From Paracoccus amoyensis (GTDB taxonomy: Bacteria; Pseudomonadota; Alphaproteobacteria; Rhodobacterales; Rhodobacteraceae): a DNA stretch of 64,000 nucleotides. The notes under the pieces were generated by a model. That model made no database searches. It was not told the DNA's origin and saw only the letters and a list, made by a program, of their open reading frames with translations. Numbering within the stretch: the first letter of the stretch is position 1; every line of letters starts with the position of its first letter. The stretch is taken from positions 372,001 to 436,000 of the forward strand of contig NZ_JACOQL010000002.1 in the NCBI RefSeq assembly GCF_014490725.1. The letters run 5' to 3'. Position numbers and translations under genes: made by a program. Below, piece after piece: positions 43,831 through 52,345 of this stretch.

Positions 43831-44524
43831 CCCTTTCGGGGGACCGGCAGAACGTGCCGACGGCATAACCGACCATGGCTGACAGAAACATCATCTCTCC
43901 TCCATCCTCAAACGCGCCGGCAAGTCCGGCCGAGATGGATCGGTCAGGCAGGGCAGTATGCAGAAAGTCGACGCCAACGCCGCAGGCTGCGATTGCGCCG
44001 AACAGGATCAACAGTGGCAGGATCTTTCGCCTGACGGGTTTTCCCGCCCGGAACCAGCCCAGCAAAAGCGGCCCGGCCACAATCAGGCCAAGCGCACCGA
44101 AAAAGATGACCTCGCGTAGCGCAGCCTGGGTCTGATCCACAAAACCAAGTGCGGTTGTCCAGCCGTTATAATTTTCGTGCAACTGCATGCTGTCGTCGAT
44201 GAGAACTACAACAAATAAAAATGCCATCGCGAGAAAGATCAGGTTTGGCGATCTGCGATGGGCCGTCAGCATGACGGCGATCAGGGCCAGCCATTTTGCA
44301 TAGCCCAGTATTTCACCGATGCTCCAATCCCGGCCGATATTGATGATGTCGGGAAAAGACGCCAGGCGGCCCGTCGCGACCATGTAACCGGTGATCAGAT
44401 AGATCAGGATCAGAAGCGCGTCGACCAAGAGCAGCCCGACCAGAACACGGCGGTCAAACGCACGACTGCCTGTCGTGACCGACGAAGATACAGGAACCGA
44501 CGACATCTGCGTCACCCAACTCAA
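43805..44524 (-). CDS. Uncharacterised integral membrane protein
   Basis: No family is recognised. The 239-residue product has about six hydrophobic segments: around residues 27-50, 75-90, 95-115, 137-158, 168-188 and 208-228. The loop DDSMQLHENYNGW carries several acidic residues after the third segment. An in-frame ATG 18 bases downstream (44506) is a possible alternative start. It overlaps the end of the convergent Lrp gene. It should be an inner-membrane protein; its role is unknown. Confidence 0.65.
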   Translation of the reverse strand: MSWVTQMSSVPVSSSVTTGSRAFDRRVLVGLLLVDALLILIYLITGYMVATGRLASFPDIINIGRDWSIGEILGYAKWLALIAVMLTAHRRSPNLIFLAMAFLFVVVLIDDSMQLHENYNGWTTALGFVDQTQAALREVIFFGALGLIVAGPLLLGWFRAGKPVRRKILPLLILFGAIAACGVGVDFLHTALPDRSISAGLAGAFEDGGEMMFLSAMVGYAVGTFCRSPERAKPESRSS

Positions 44525-44610
44525 TACAATTCACCCAATGTCATCCAAGTGTCACATAGTTTTCAGCTCGGGGCAAAATGGCTAAACAGTCAGGTTTTGG
44601 CCAAAACAGA

Positions 44611-44639
44611 AACGGCCCCTGCCAATGACAGGGGCCGTT
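44611..44639 (-). terminator. Terminator of rpsU
   Basis: AACGGCCCCTG (44611-44621) pairs with CAGGGGCCGTT (44629-44639). On the minus strand it is followed by TTTCTGTTTT, 40 bases after the rpsU stop. Confidence 0.85.
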
Positions 44640-44680
44640 CTGAAACCTTGAATTCGCGGCGTCGATCCGACGCGAGAACC

Positions 44681-44887
44681 TTAGAGCGCGCCTTCGCGCT
44701 GTGCCTTTTTACGGGCCAGCTTGCGGGCACGACGAACGGCCTCTGCCTTTTCACGGGCTTTCTTGACCGACGGCTTCTCGAAATGTTGCCGAAGCTTCAT
44801 CTCGCGGAAGACACCTTCGCGCTGAAGTTTCTTCTTCAGAGCACGAAGCGCCTGTTCGACGTTGTTATCGCGAACGTTGACCTGCAT
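44681..44887 (-). CDS. rpsU: 30S ribosomal protein S21
   Basis: The 68-residue basic protein has the S21 signature [20 protein letters not shown] and [20 protein letters not shown], with an Arg/Lys-rich tail. It joins the 30S subunit near the anti-Shine-Dalgarno. AGGAAGGTGG precedes the ATG. It is divergent from the COQ9 gene and has its own terminator. Confidence 0.97.
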   Translation of the reverse strand: MQVNVRDNNVEQALRALKKKLQREGVFREMKLRQHFEKPSVKKAREKAEAVRRARKLARKKAQREGAL

Positions 44888-44982
44888 GTGGTTGTCACCA
44901 CCTTCCTAAGTTAGAGTTGCAAAGATTGCAGGAAGCGGCCCAATACCAAAGCAAGGGGCGTTTGTCCAGATAGAGGTGAAGA

Positions 44983-45642
44983 ATGGCTGAAACCGAACGA
45001 GACAAACTGATGGATGCGGCGCTGGAGCATGTGCCATTCGAGGGCATGAACGATGCCGCGCTGCGGGCGGGGGCGCAGGATATCGGCATGGCGGTCGATC
45101 TGATACGGGTGCATTTCCCGCAGGGCGGCGCCGGGCTTGCAGCGGCTTATCACCGTCGCGCGGATCAGCAGTTGCGGGAAAGCCTTGCAGAAACCCCGTT
45201 AGAGGGGCGCTTTCGCGACAAGATCTCGGCGGCTGTCTGGCGACGATTGGGATTGGTGCAACCCGAACTGGTTCGTGCAGGCGCAGCGACGCTGGCATTG
45301 CCACAGAACGCCGCTCTGGCCGCGCGATTGGTCTGGGAAACGGCGGATGTCATATGGACCGGGCTGGGCGACAGCTCGGACGACGTGAACTGGTATTCCA
45401 AGCGCGCAACCTTGTCTGCGGTCATCAGTGCAACGGTTCTGTTCTGGCTGGGTGACGAATCGCCCGATCATGCCGAGACGCAGGATTTCATCGACCGCAG
45501 GATCGACGGCGTGATGCGGTTCGAAAAAGTCAAAGCCCAGTTGCGTAAGCTTCCAGGTGCAGAGACATTGACGAATGTGGCCTTCGGCTGGATCCGCGCA
45601 CCGCGTGATCGGGGCCTGCCCGGCAAGACGACCAATTACTAA
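44983..45642 (+). CDS. COQ9 family ubiquinone biosynthesis protein
   Basis: The 219-residue protein has a TetR-like N-terminal part (DKLMDAALEHVPFEGMNDAA LRAGAQDIGM) and the COQ9 core DVIWTGLGDSSDDVNWYSKR ATLSAVISATVLFWLGDES. COQ9 binds lipids and supports the late hydroxylation step of ubiquinone synthesis. GAGGTGAAGA precedes the ATG. A quinone oxidoreductase gene follows after nine bases. Confidence 0.9.
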   Translation: MAETERDKLMDAALEHVPFEGMNDAALRAGAQDIGMAVDLIRVHFPQGGAGLAAAYHRRADQQLRESLAETPLEGRFRDKISAAVWRRLGLVQPELVRAGAATLALPQNAALAARLVWETADVIWTGLGDSSDDVNWYSKRATLSAVISATVLFWLGDESPDHAETQDFIDRRIDGVMRFEKVKAQLRKLPGAETLTNVAFGWIRAPRDRGLPGKTTNY

Positions 45643-45651
45643 GGAGACATC

Positions 45652-46641
45652 ATGTTCCCCGATTCCATGACTGCCGTCGAAATCTCAGAGCCGGGTAACG
45701 CCGATGTCCTGAAACTGACCACGCGGCCCGTGCCGGTGCCGAAACACGATGAGATCCTGATCAAAGTCGCCTATGCTGGGGTGAACCGGCCAGACGTGCT
45801 GCAACGCATGGGCAGTTATGCGCCCCCCGCGGGAGCATCTGATCTGCCGGGGCTTGAAGCATCGGGTGAAATTGTCGGGATGGGCAACGGTGTAACCCGC
45901 TGGAAAAAGGGTGAACGGGTCTGTGCCCTGCTGCCGGGGGGCGGGTATGCCGAATATGTCGTCTGCCACGCGGACCACGCGCTGCGCATTCCGCATGGGA
46001 TGTCGCTGAAAGAGGCCGCGTGCCTCCCGGAAACGGCCTATACCGTCTGGTCGAATGTCATCAATCGGGGCCAGCTTAAGGGCGGAGAGCGATTTCTGGT
46101 GCATGGCGGCACATCTGGGATCGGCATGATCGCGATTCAGCTGGCACAGGCCTATGGCGCCCGTGTTTTCGCGACTGCTGGCAGTGTCGAGAAATGCGAT
46201 GCAATCGCCCGGTTGGGCGCGACGGCGATCAACTATAAAACCGATGACTTCGTCAAGATTATCGATGCCGCAGGTGGCGCTGATCTTATCCTGGATATGG
46301 TCGGAGGAAGCTATATCCCCCGGAATATCAAAGCACTGGCGCTGGACGGCCGTCTGGTCATGATCGCGTTTCTGGAAGGCCCGAAGGTCGAGCTGAACTT
46401 TGCACAAATCATGGTCAAGCGCCTGACCGTCACCGGATCGACCCTCAGACCCCAGTCTGACGCGGCCAAGGCAGAGATTGCCGAAGAATTGCGCAAACAG
46501 ATGTGGCCGCTTGTGTCGGGTGGGACAATCAGGGTCACAATCGACAGCGAATTTGATCTGCGGGATGCTGCTGACGCACATCGCCGAATGGAAAGCAGCG
46601 GCCATATCGGCAAGATCGTCCTGAAAGTGTCTGGCGACTGA
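45652..46641 (+). CDS. NAD(P)H:quinone oxidoreductase, zinc-free MDR type
   Basis: The 329-residue protein is a medium-chain reductase of the zeta-crystallin/PIG3 type. It has VAYAGVNRPDVLQRMGSY and LPGLEASGEIVGMG near the N-terminus, LVHGGTSGIGMIAIQLAQAY (about residues 143-162) for NADPH binding, and no zinc-ligand cluster. It reduces quinones or enals. The start is nine bases after the COQ9 stop with AAGGAGA as the ribosome binding site. An inverted repeat at 46643-46668 follows immediately. Confidence 0.92.
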   Translation: MFPDSMTAVEISEPGNADVLKLTTRPVPVPKHDEILIKVAYAGVNRPDVLQRMGSYAPPAGASDLPGLEASGEIVGMGNGVTRWKKGERVCALLPGGGYAEYVVCHADHALRIPHGMSLKEAACLPETAYTVWSNVINRGQLKGGERFLVHGGTSGIGMIAIQLAQAYGARVFATAGSVEKCDAIARLGATAINYKTDDFVKIIDAAGGADLILDMVGGSYIPRNIKALALDGRLVMIAFLEGPKVELNFAQIMVKRLTVTGSTLRPQSDAAKAEIAEELRKQMWPLVSGGTIRVTIDSEFDLRDAADAHRRMESSGHIGKIVLKVSGD

Positions 46642-46642
46642 T

Positions 46643-46668
46643 CCGGAGGCACGCGCAGTAGCCTCCGG
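46643..46668 (+). terminator. Inverted repeat/terminator-like element after the quinone oxidoreductase gene
   Basis: CCGGAGGC (46643-46650) pairs perfectly with GCCTCCGG (46661-46668). CGGGGATATTTGAGCACAG follows; I recall similar text as a dispersed intergenic sequence in Rhodobacteraceae genomes. Confidence 0.55.
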
Positions 46669-46702
46669 CGGGGATATTTGAGCACAGAAGACAGGGTGCG
46701 CA

Positions 46703-46737
46703 CACACCTCTTTCAGCGCCCGTCCGAAAGAGGTGTG
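46703..46737. repeat. Twelve-base perfect inverted repeat in the 46.7 kb intergenic gap
   Basis: CACACCTCTTTC (46703-46714; the left arm reads with base 46703 as its first C) pairs with GAAAGAGGTGTG (46726-46737) around 11 bases. It has no T run. The 236-base gap holds two more hairpins and no gene that I can see. Confidence 0.6.
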
Positions 46738-46834
46738 GCATCTCCTGTGGCGGCCATCGGCGTCCCCGCCTGTTCCGCAAAAATGATCCTGACGCCAGAA
46801 GGTTAAGAAAAAACGAAAAAACTCATCTTCTGTG

Positions 46835-46876
46835 AAAAAATATCCTCTGGGGGTGCGGGGGGCGAAGCGTCCCCGC
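46835..46876 (-). terminator. Terminator-like hairpin downstream of the RNase T2 gene
   Basis: GCGGGG (46855-46860) pairs with CCCCGC (46871-46876). On the minus strand a run of six T follows about 15 bases beyond the stem, and the element ends two bases from the RNase T2 stop. Confidence 0.4.
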
Positions 46877-46877
46877 G

Positions 46878-47513
46878 TTAGCGAACCCGCTCCATCAGGA
46901 TGCGGGGTCGGCTACAATCACGCTTTATGTCGGGGGCGCAGTCTCGCGGTTCCATGTCACGGGTCAGGCAAATGCGAACCTCTTGCAGGGCTTCGCCTTG
47001 GCAGGTCACGGTGATGCCGTCGCGGGTTAGGGTGGGATTGGCCTCGACAAAGGCATCCTCGACGACAGTAGGGGGCAGCGTCACATCGCGGTTCAGGTCG
47101 TCGAAAACATCGGGAATGACGATGCTATCGGCAGCCTCGCGTGTCGTCGCGTAATAGTTTGCCGCTGACAGGCCGGTGCATCGCCCGTGCTTTTGCCATT
47201 GATACCAGGCCAGCCCGCCCGATCCCATGATGTCGGACATGGCCTGACTTTCGCGCCGCGACGGGTCGCGTTCGGGCGTGCGGCAATTCTGTGGCCAGCC
47301 GCGTTCATATTGTGGCCAAAGCCCGTGGACGACAAAATCGATATTGCGCCCTCTGCGGCATTGATCGGCGTTCCGATCATCGCCGGTGTTGGCGCACCAG
47401 GTCGGTGACCAACTGAGGGACAGGACATAATAATCGAACTGTCCGGCCACGTCGTCGGCGGCGGCAAAGTTTGGCGTCGCGGCCAGGGCAAGGGCGGTCA
47501 AGATGCGTTTCAT
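46878..47513 (-). CDS. Ribonuclease T2 family protein
   Basis: The 211-residue secreted protein has a signal peptide (about residues 1-19, ending AAAD) and both active-site blocks: CAS1 FVVHGLWPQYERGWP near residue 60 and CAS2 WYQWQKHGRCTG near residue 102. Eight or more cysteines are spread through it, as in disulfide-bonded RNase T2. It cleaves single-stranded RNA non-specifically in the periplasm or outside. It is divergent from the DUF1013 gene. Confidence 0.9.
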   Translation of the reverse strand: MKRILTALALAATPNFAAADDVAGQFDYYVLSLSWSPTWCANTGDDRNADQCRRGRNIDFVVHGLWPQYERGWPQNCRTPERDPSRRESQAMSDIMGSGGLAWYQWQKHGRCTGLSAANYYATTREAADSIVIPDVFDDLNRDVTLPPTVVEDAFVEANPTLTRDGITVTCQGEALQEVRICLTRDMEPRDCAPDIKRDCSRPRILMERVR

Positions 47514-47614
47514 CGCGCCAGACTAACCATCGCATGCCGAAGGTCCATCCCGGATTGCGCGAATCCTCTTTTCCCCGGCGGTCAGAAACGCTATATCAAC
47601 CGACAATTCCCCCC

Positions 47615-47650
47615 GAAAACGTGGAATGGCAGCTGCCGAAAGCCGTTTTC
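47615..47650. repeat. Nested palindrome upstream of the DUF1013 gene
   Basis: GAAAACG (47615-47621) and CGTTTTC (47644-47650) flank the perfect ten-base palindrome GGCAGCTGCC (47628-47637). The element ends 47 bases before the DUF1013 start and lies in the 184-base divergent gap. It could be an operator or a leader structure. Confidence 0.45.
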
Positions 47651-47697
47651 CCGGCCTAGCCAACCATGTTCAGGGCAGAGACGCGAAGGAGATTTAA

Positions 47698-48447
47698 ATG
47701 AGCAAGCCGTTGATGGCCAAGGCCACCGCCGTCTGGCTGGTGGACAACACCACGCTCAGCTTCAAGCAGATCGGTGACTTCACCGGTATGCACGAGCTTG
47801 AGATCCAGGGTATTGCCGATGGTGATGTCGCCGTTGGCGTAAAGGGCTATGATCCGATTGCTTCGCATCAGCTTGATGCGGAGGAGATCAAGAAGGGCGA
47901 AGCCAGCCCGAATTATCGCTTGAAGCTGAAATACAATCCGGCTTCGGAAGGCGAGGAAAAGCGTCGTGGACCGCGCTATACGCCGTTGTCCAAGCGTCAG
48001 GACCGTCCTGCCGCGATCCTGTGGCTGGTCAAATTCCACCCTGAACTGGCCGATGCGCAGATCGCAAAGCTGGTCGGCACCACCAAGCCGACGATTCAGG
48101 CAATTCGTGAGCGGACCCACTGGAATATCCAGAACATCCAGCCGATTGATCCGGTCGCACTTGGGCTGGCGAAGCAGACCGAGCTTGATGCCGCTGTTCA
48201 GAAAGCCGCGAAAAAGCGTGGCGCGGATGGCGATGTGATGACGGATGATGAACGTCGCAAACTGGTCAGCACCGAAACCTCGCTGGCTATGGGCGAAGAA
48301 CCACGTCTGCCCAGCTCGATCGCCGGGCTTGAGAACTTCAGCCTGTCGAAAGATGACGAGGAAGAAAAACAGCCAGAGCGCGAGCTGGACGCGGACAGCT
48401 TCTTCAACCTGCCGGATGCAGATGACGACGAAGAAGACGACCGCTGA
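47698..48447 (+). CDS. DUF1013 family protein (TrcR-type cell-cycle regulator)
   Basis: The 249-residue protein matches the alphaproteobacterial DUF1013 family: PLMAKATAVWLVDNTTLSFK QIG, GPRYTPLSKRQDRPAAILWL V, and the helix-turn-helix-like AQIAKLVGTTKPTIQAIRER THWN. The tail is strongly acidic (DDEEEKQPEREL ... DADDDEEDDR). In Caulobacter the DUF1013 protein TrcR tracks with RNA polymerase and affects cell-cycle transcription; I infer the same here. GAAGGAGAT precedes the ATG. Confidence 0.88.
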   Translation: MSKPLMAKATAVWLVDNTTLSFKQIGDFTGMHELEIQGIADGDVAVGVKGYDPIASHQLDAEEIKKGEASPNYRLKLKYNPASEGEEKRRGPRYTPLSKRQDRPAAILWLVKFHPELADAQIAKLVGTTKPTIQAIRERTHWNIQNIQPIDPVALGLAKQTELDAAVQKAAKKRGADGDVMTDDERRKLVSTETSLAMGEEPRLPSSIAGLENFSLSKDDEEEKQPERELDADSFFNLPDADDDEEDDR

Positions 48448-48521
48448 TGATCGCAGGTGTTGGTCGAGACGCTGCGGGTCGTCATGCTGGACCCGCATTA
48501 TCCGGCCGATAGGAATAAAGG

Positions 48522-48557
48522 ATAACGCCCGCCATACATGATGACGGGCGTTATTTT
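48522..48557 (+). terminator. Terminator between the DUF1013 and GlsB/YeaQ genes
   Basis: ATAACGCCCG (48522-48531) pairs with CGGGCGTTAT (48545-48554), followed by TTTTC. Confidence 0.8.
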
Positions 48558-48582
48558 CATTCTTCGTCAGTCGAAAAGATCA

Positions 48583-48837
48583 TCAGCTTTTGCGACGAAT
48601 CAGGCGACCCAGCCAAATCAGGATACATGCGCCGATAACGGCGATGATGATTTGACCGATGGCACCACCCATCGTTGCACCGAAAATGGTAACGGCCAGC
48701 CAGTTACCAACAACAGCACCCACGATACCCAGGATGATGTTCATCAGCAGGCCGTGTTCGCTTTTCATAAGCTGTTCCGCAATCCAACCAGCGATAGCGC
48801 CGAGGATGATGGAGAGAATCCAACCAAAACCTTCCAT
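48583..48837 (-). CDS. GlsB/YeaQ/YmgE family small membrane protein
   Basis: The 84-residue protein has three hydrophobic, glycine-rich helices: GWILSIILGAIAGWIAEQLM, LLMNIILGIVGAVVGNWLAV and GQIIIAVIGACILIWLGRLI. The family (transglycosylase-associated protein) is small, inner-membrane and stress-linked, with no defined activity. Ten codons upstream are in frame, but MEGFGWIL at 48837 has GGGGAAAA before it. It is convergent with the DUF1013 gene. Confidence 0.88.
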   Translation of the reverse strand: MEGFGWILSIILGAIAGWIAEQLMKSEHGLLMNIILGIVGAVVGNWLAVTIFGATMGGAIGQIIIAVIGACILIWLGRLIRRKS

Positions 48838-48951
48838 TGTTTTCCCCTTTGAAAACCATTTGGACACCGTCGCGTTGGTGCCTTGCGAATAGAAATGCGC
48901 AGCGGGAACAATATGTTCCCACCTTTGTGAAATATTTTTATCCGATGCGGC

Positions 48952-50424
48952 TTAGATCGACAGGCAGATATATTTCATTTCCAGGTAATCATCGATGCCA
49001 TGGCTGCTGCCTTCGCGGCCCAGACCGGATTGCTTGACACCGCCAAAGGGGGCCACCTCGGTCGAGATGATGCCGGTATTCACGCCGACGATGCCGTATT
49101 CCAGGCCTTCCTGGACGCGGGTGATACGGCCGATGTCGCGGGCGTAGAAATAGGATGCCAGCCCGAAGATGGTGTTGTTGGCCTTTTCGATGACCTCTGC
49201 TTCGGTCTCGAACCGGAACAGCGGGGCAAGGGGGCCAAAGGTTTCCTCGGTTGACACTTTCATATCATCCGTGACGCCGGTGACCACCGTGGGCTCAAAG
49301 AACAGGCCTTCCAGGCGCTTGCCGCCCGTGACAACGGCGCCGCCACCCTCCAGCACGTTCTGGATGTGATCTTCGACTTTTTCGACAGCGTCTTCATTGA
49401 TCAGTGGACCGGTGGTCACGCCATCTTCCAGCCCGTCGCCGACGCGCAGCTTGTCCACCGCCGCAGCCAGCTTTGCGGCAAAGGCGTCGTAAACGCCTGC
49501 CTGCACATAGATCCGGTTGGCGCAAACGCAGGTCTGCCCGTTGTTGCGGAATTTCGACGCCATCGCGCCTTCGACGGCGGCATCCAGATCGGCATCATCG
49601 AAGACGATGAAGGGGGCGTTACCGCCCAGCTCCATTGAACATTTCAGCACCTGATCCGCCGCTTGCCGCAATAGGATGCGCCCCACCTCGGTCGATCCGG
49701 TGAAGGTCAATTTGCGGATCAGCGGGTTTTCACAGAATTCCTTGCCGACCTCGCTGCTGCGCGACGAGGTGACGACGGACAGGATGCCTTTGGGCAGGCC
49801 CGCACGTTCGCCCAACACCGCCATAGCCAGCGCGGACAGCGGCGTTTCGGCAGCGGGGCGGGCGACAAAGCCGCAGCCGACGGCCAGTGCGGGACCGGCC
49901 TTGCGGGCGATCATCGCGTTCGGAAAATTCCACGGGGTGATACTGCCCACCACGCCAATCGGCTGGCGAATCACCGTCAGGCGTTTGTCGGGCATGTGGC
50001 CGGGAATGGTTTCGCCGTAGACGCGCTTGGCCTCTTCCCCGAACCATTCGATGAAGCTGGCACCATAGGCGATTTCGCCCTTTGCCTCGGGGAAGGGCTT
50101 GCCCATTTCCGCCGTCAGGATGCGGGCCAGATCATCCTGATTTTCCATCATCAGATCGAACCATTTGCGCATGACCTGTGCGCGTTCCTTGGCCGTCTTT
50201 GCCGCCCAGCCCTTCATCGCTTCGGCGGCAGCCTCGATGGCGACGGCCACCTCTGCCCGACCAAGGTCGGCAACCTTGGCAATGACATCGCCGCGTGCCG
50301 GATTGATGACGTCAAAGGTCGCGCCGTCCGCGGCATCGACCCATTCACCCGCCACGAAAGCGCGGGTTTCCAGCAGCGAGGGGTCGCGCAGCAGGGTTTG
50401 CAAATCGGTGGAATGCTTGGTCAT
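48952..50424 (-). CDS. gabD: Succinate-semialdehyde dehydrogenase (NAD(P)+)
   Basis: The 490-residue ALDH has the SSADH-type features: ITPWNFPNAMIARKAGPALA near residue 158, MELGGNAPFIVFDDADLDAA near 255, and the nucleophile in NNGQTCVCANRIYVQAG near 290. The C-terminal FGGVKQSGLGREGSSHGIDD YLEMKY is characteristic. It oxidises succinate semialdehyde to succinate, ending the GABA shunt. ATG 50424 (MTKHSTDLQTLL) follows GGAGCCCC. The frame is open 13 codons upstream but without a ribosome binding site. No gabT is adjacent. Confidence 0.9.
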   Translation of the reverse strand: MTKHSTDLQTLLRDPSLLETRAFVAGEWVDAADGATFDVINPARGDVIAKVADLGRAEVAVAIEAAAEAMKGWAAKTAKERAQVMRKWFDLMMENQDDLARILTAEMGKPFPEAKGEIAYGASFIEWFGEEAKRVYGETIPGHMPDKRLTVIRQPIGVVGSITPWNFPNAMIARKAGPALAVGCGFVARPAAETPLSALAMAVLGERAGLPKGILSVVTSSRSSEVGKEFCENPLIRKLTFTGSTEVGRILLRQAADQVLKCSMELGGNAPFIVFDDADLDAAVEGAMASKFRNNGQTCVCANRIYVQAGVYDAFAAKLAAAVDKLRVGDGLEDGVTTGPLINEDAVEKVEDHIQNVLEGGGAVVTGGKRLEGLFFEPTVVTGVTDDMKVSTEETFGPLAPLFRFETEAEVIEKANNTIFGLASYFYARDIGRITRVQEGLEYGIVGVNTGIISTEVAPFGGVKQSGLGREGSSHGIDDYLEMKYICLSI

Positions 50425-50607
50425 GTCGGGGCTCCTCGATGCGGTTCGTCCAAACATGACCACGGCCCAATGCGGTTGTCAAAGCCCGTTCGGTTCCCAA
50501 GGTCGGGCCAAACTTAACGTGATGCGTCGTGTCGGAACGAGGGCTCAGATCGAGGTGTTGTTGCGTCAATGGCTCGCAAGGCGAACCAATGTGCAGGAGA
50601 TTTTGTT

Positions 50608-51276
50608 ATGAAACAGATGATTGCAGCGACGGCACTTGCAACGATCGCCATGACGGGCGCAGGTTTTGCGCAAACCATGGCCACCGCTGGCACCGATCTG
50701 AACGTGCGTTCGGGCCCGGGTGTTCAGCATGAAGTCGTAGGTGCCATCAAGAACGGTGCCGAAGTCAGCGTCGCCGGTTGTATCGAAAGCGCCAATTGGT
50801 GCGACGTCACCTCGGGTGAATTGTCGGGATGGGCCTATGGCGACTATCTGACCGTAAAGGCGGGCGATGAAATCCAGCCGCTTTATCCGAACCGCCAGAC
50901 CATCGGCGTGACAGTGATCGAGCAGCCGGAAGCTGATCCCAGCCAGGACCAGAACACTGCTGTCGGCGGACTGGGCGGCGCGGCAATGGGCGCATTGATC
51001 GGCGGTCCGGTCGGCGCGATTGCCGGTGCGGCTATCGGTGGCACTGCAGGCGCGGTTGCGACCGAAGAGCCGGCCCCGGAAATCACCACCTACATCACCT
51101 CCAACGCCGTCGATCCGGTGTTGCTGGAGGGTGAGGTCGTCACCGGTGCCGGAATTCCCGAGAATGTGACCCTGTATGATATTCCGGAACAACCGGATTA
51201 TCGCTATGCGCAGATCAATGGTCAGACAGTTTTGGTGAACCCAACGGACCGTAAAATCGTTTATATTTATCGCTAA
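50608..51276 (+). CDS. Secreted SH3-domain protein with glycine-zipper and DUF1236-like C-terminus
   Basis: The 222-residue product has a signal peptide (about residues 1-22, ending GFAQ). A bacterial SH3 domain (AGTDLNVRSGPGVQHEVVGA ... ELSGWAYGDYL) covers about residues 26-82. A glycine-zipper segment (GGLGGAAMGALIGGPVGAIA GAAIGGTAGAV) spans about 115-150. A final domain with ITSNAVDPVLLEGEVVTGAG and TVLVNPTDRKIVYIYR resembles DUF1236. It is probably periplasmic, binding peptidoglycan or inserting in the membrane. ATG 50608 follows CAGGAG. A strong terminator follows. Confidence 0.8.
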   Translation: MKQMIAATALATIAMTGAGFAQTMATAGTDLNVRSGPGVQHEVVGAIKNGAEVSVAGCIESANWCDVTSGELSGWAYGDYLTVKAGDEIQPLYPNRQTIGVTVIEQPEADPSQDQNTAVGGLGGAAMGALIGGPVGAIAGAAIGGTAGAVATEEPAPEITTYITSNAVDPVLLEGEVVTGAGIPENVTLYDIPEQPDYRYAQINGQTVLVNPTDRKIVYIYR

Positions 51277-51302
51277 GCTATCCCTCTTGGCGATCTCTCT
51301 GG

Positions 51303-51329
51303 GGGCGGTGCAGATTTGCACCGCCCTTT
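51303..51329 (+). terminator. Terminator of the SH3-domain gene
   Basis: GGGCGGTGCA (51303-51312) pairs with TGCACCGCCC (51317-51326) around GATT, then TTTC. It also sits at the end of the convergent P1-peptidase gene. Confidence 0.88.
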
Positions 51330-52318
51330 CAGTATCTTAGGCTTTTCCAGCTTGATTGCAGATCGCCCGGGCGCGGCGTCGCCGAATGGATTGCCCGCGC
51401 GACCGCCCGCGCCAAGACGCTTGCGGCGGCATGTCCCAGCAGGAACATATCCGTGATCGGGTCAGTCAATGGGCGCGCGGCCGATGAGGCGGCAAAGATC
51501 AGATCGCCGTCCAGTAGCGTGTGGCTGGGCACCAGTGCCCGTGCCAAACCGTCATGGGCGACGGTCGCCAGCCGCTGCAAAGCGGGTTTTTCCAGCATGG
51601 CGTCGGTTGCGATAATGGCGATGGTCGTGGCTTCACCCTGATGTTTCATCGGGGGCGGTTCGGCGGTTGCGGGGAAGGTGTCGGGCAGGCCAAGGCCGCC
51701 AAACTCATCCCCCACTTCCCACGGGGCTGCCCAGAAGTGGCGCGTATCGCCGACCGTCGGGCTGCCAAGCGCATTGACCGCCACCAGCGCACCGACAGTG
51801 ACGCCATTCTCCAGCACCGCCGAGGCAGAGCCTAACCCGCCTTTCAGCCAGCCGGTCATCGCGCCGAAACCCGCACCGGCGGTGCCGATGGCGAAATCAG
51901 GGTTTGCCGCGTGATAGGCCGCGCGGCCAAGCGCGGGATAGGGATTTTCAGCCCAGTCCTTTCGCCCGCCATTCAGCAAATCGAACAGGATCGCGCCCGG
52001 CACGATGGGCACACGCACATCGCCGACCGCAAAGCCCCTGCCATCCGCCAGCAGCCCAGCCATCACGCCATCGCATGCCGCCAATCCAAAGGCAGACCCG
52101 CCCGCCAGAACCAGCGCATTCACCTGTGTCACCAGCTTGTCGGCTGCCAGAAGGTCGGTTTCCCGCGTTCCGGGTGCCCCGCCCATGACGTGAACGGCTG
52201 CGGCAAAAGGCATGTCCGCCGTCAGCACCGTGACGCCGGATCGCAAGGTTTCATCCTGCGCATTGCCGATCCGAAAGCCGGACACGTCGGTGATCAGATT
52301 GCGATTTCCTGGCTTCAT
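51329..52318 (-). CDS. P1 family (DmpA-like) peptidase
   Basis: The 329-residue protein fits peptidase family S58/P1: NLITDVSGFRIGNAQDETLR SGVTV at the start, VNALVLAGGSAFGLAACDGV near residue 90, and VGALVAVNALGSPTVGD near 175. The Ser of the last segment is the expected N-terminal nucleophile after self-cleavage. DmpA relatives hydrolyse N-terminal residues or beta-peptides; the substrate is unknown. CTTCATCTGGAACTCC on the plus strand gives GGAGTTCC before the ATG. The gene has no obvious partner. Confidence 0.86.
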   Translation of the reverse strand: MKPGNRNLITDVSGFRIGNAQDETLRSGVTVLTADMPFAAAVHVMGGAPGTRETDLLAADKLVTQVNALVLAGGSAFGLAACDGVMAGLLADGRGFAVGDVRVPIVPGAILFDLLNGGRKDWAENPYPALGRAAYHAANPDFAIGTAGAGFGAMTGWLKGGLGSASAVLENGVTVGALVAVNALGSPTVGDTRHFWAAPWEVGDEFGGLGLPDTFPATAEPPPMKHQGEATTIAIIATDAMLEKPALQRLATVAHDGLARALVPSHTLLDGDLIFAASSAARPLTDPITDMFLLGHAAASVLARAVARAIHSATPRPGDLQSSWKSLRY

Positions 52319-52345
52319 CTGGAACTCCTTCGGCGAATTGCAATG

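Noticed and set aside
47561..47565. A single GANTC site upstream of the DUF1013 gene
   Set aside because: One site in a 184-base gap is expected by chance.
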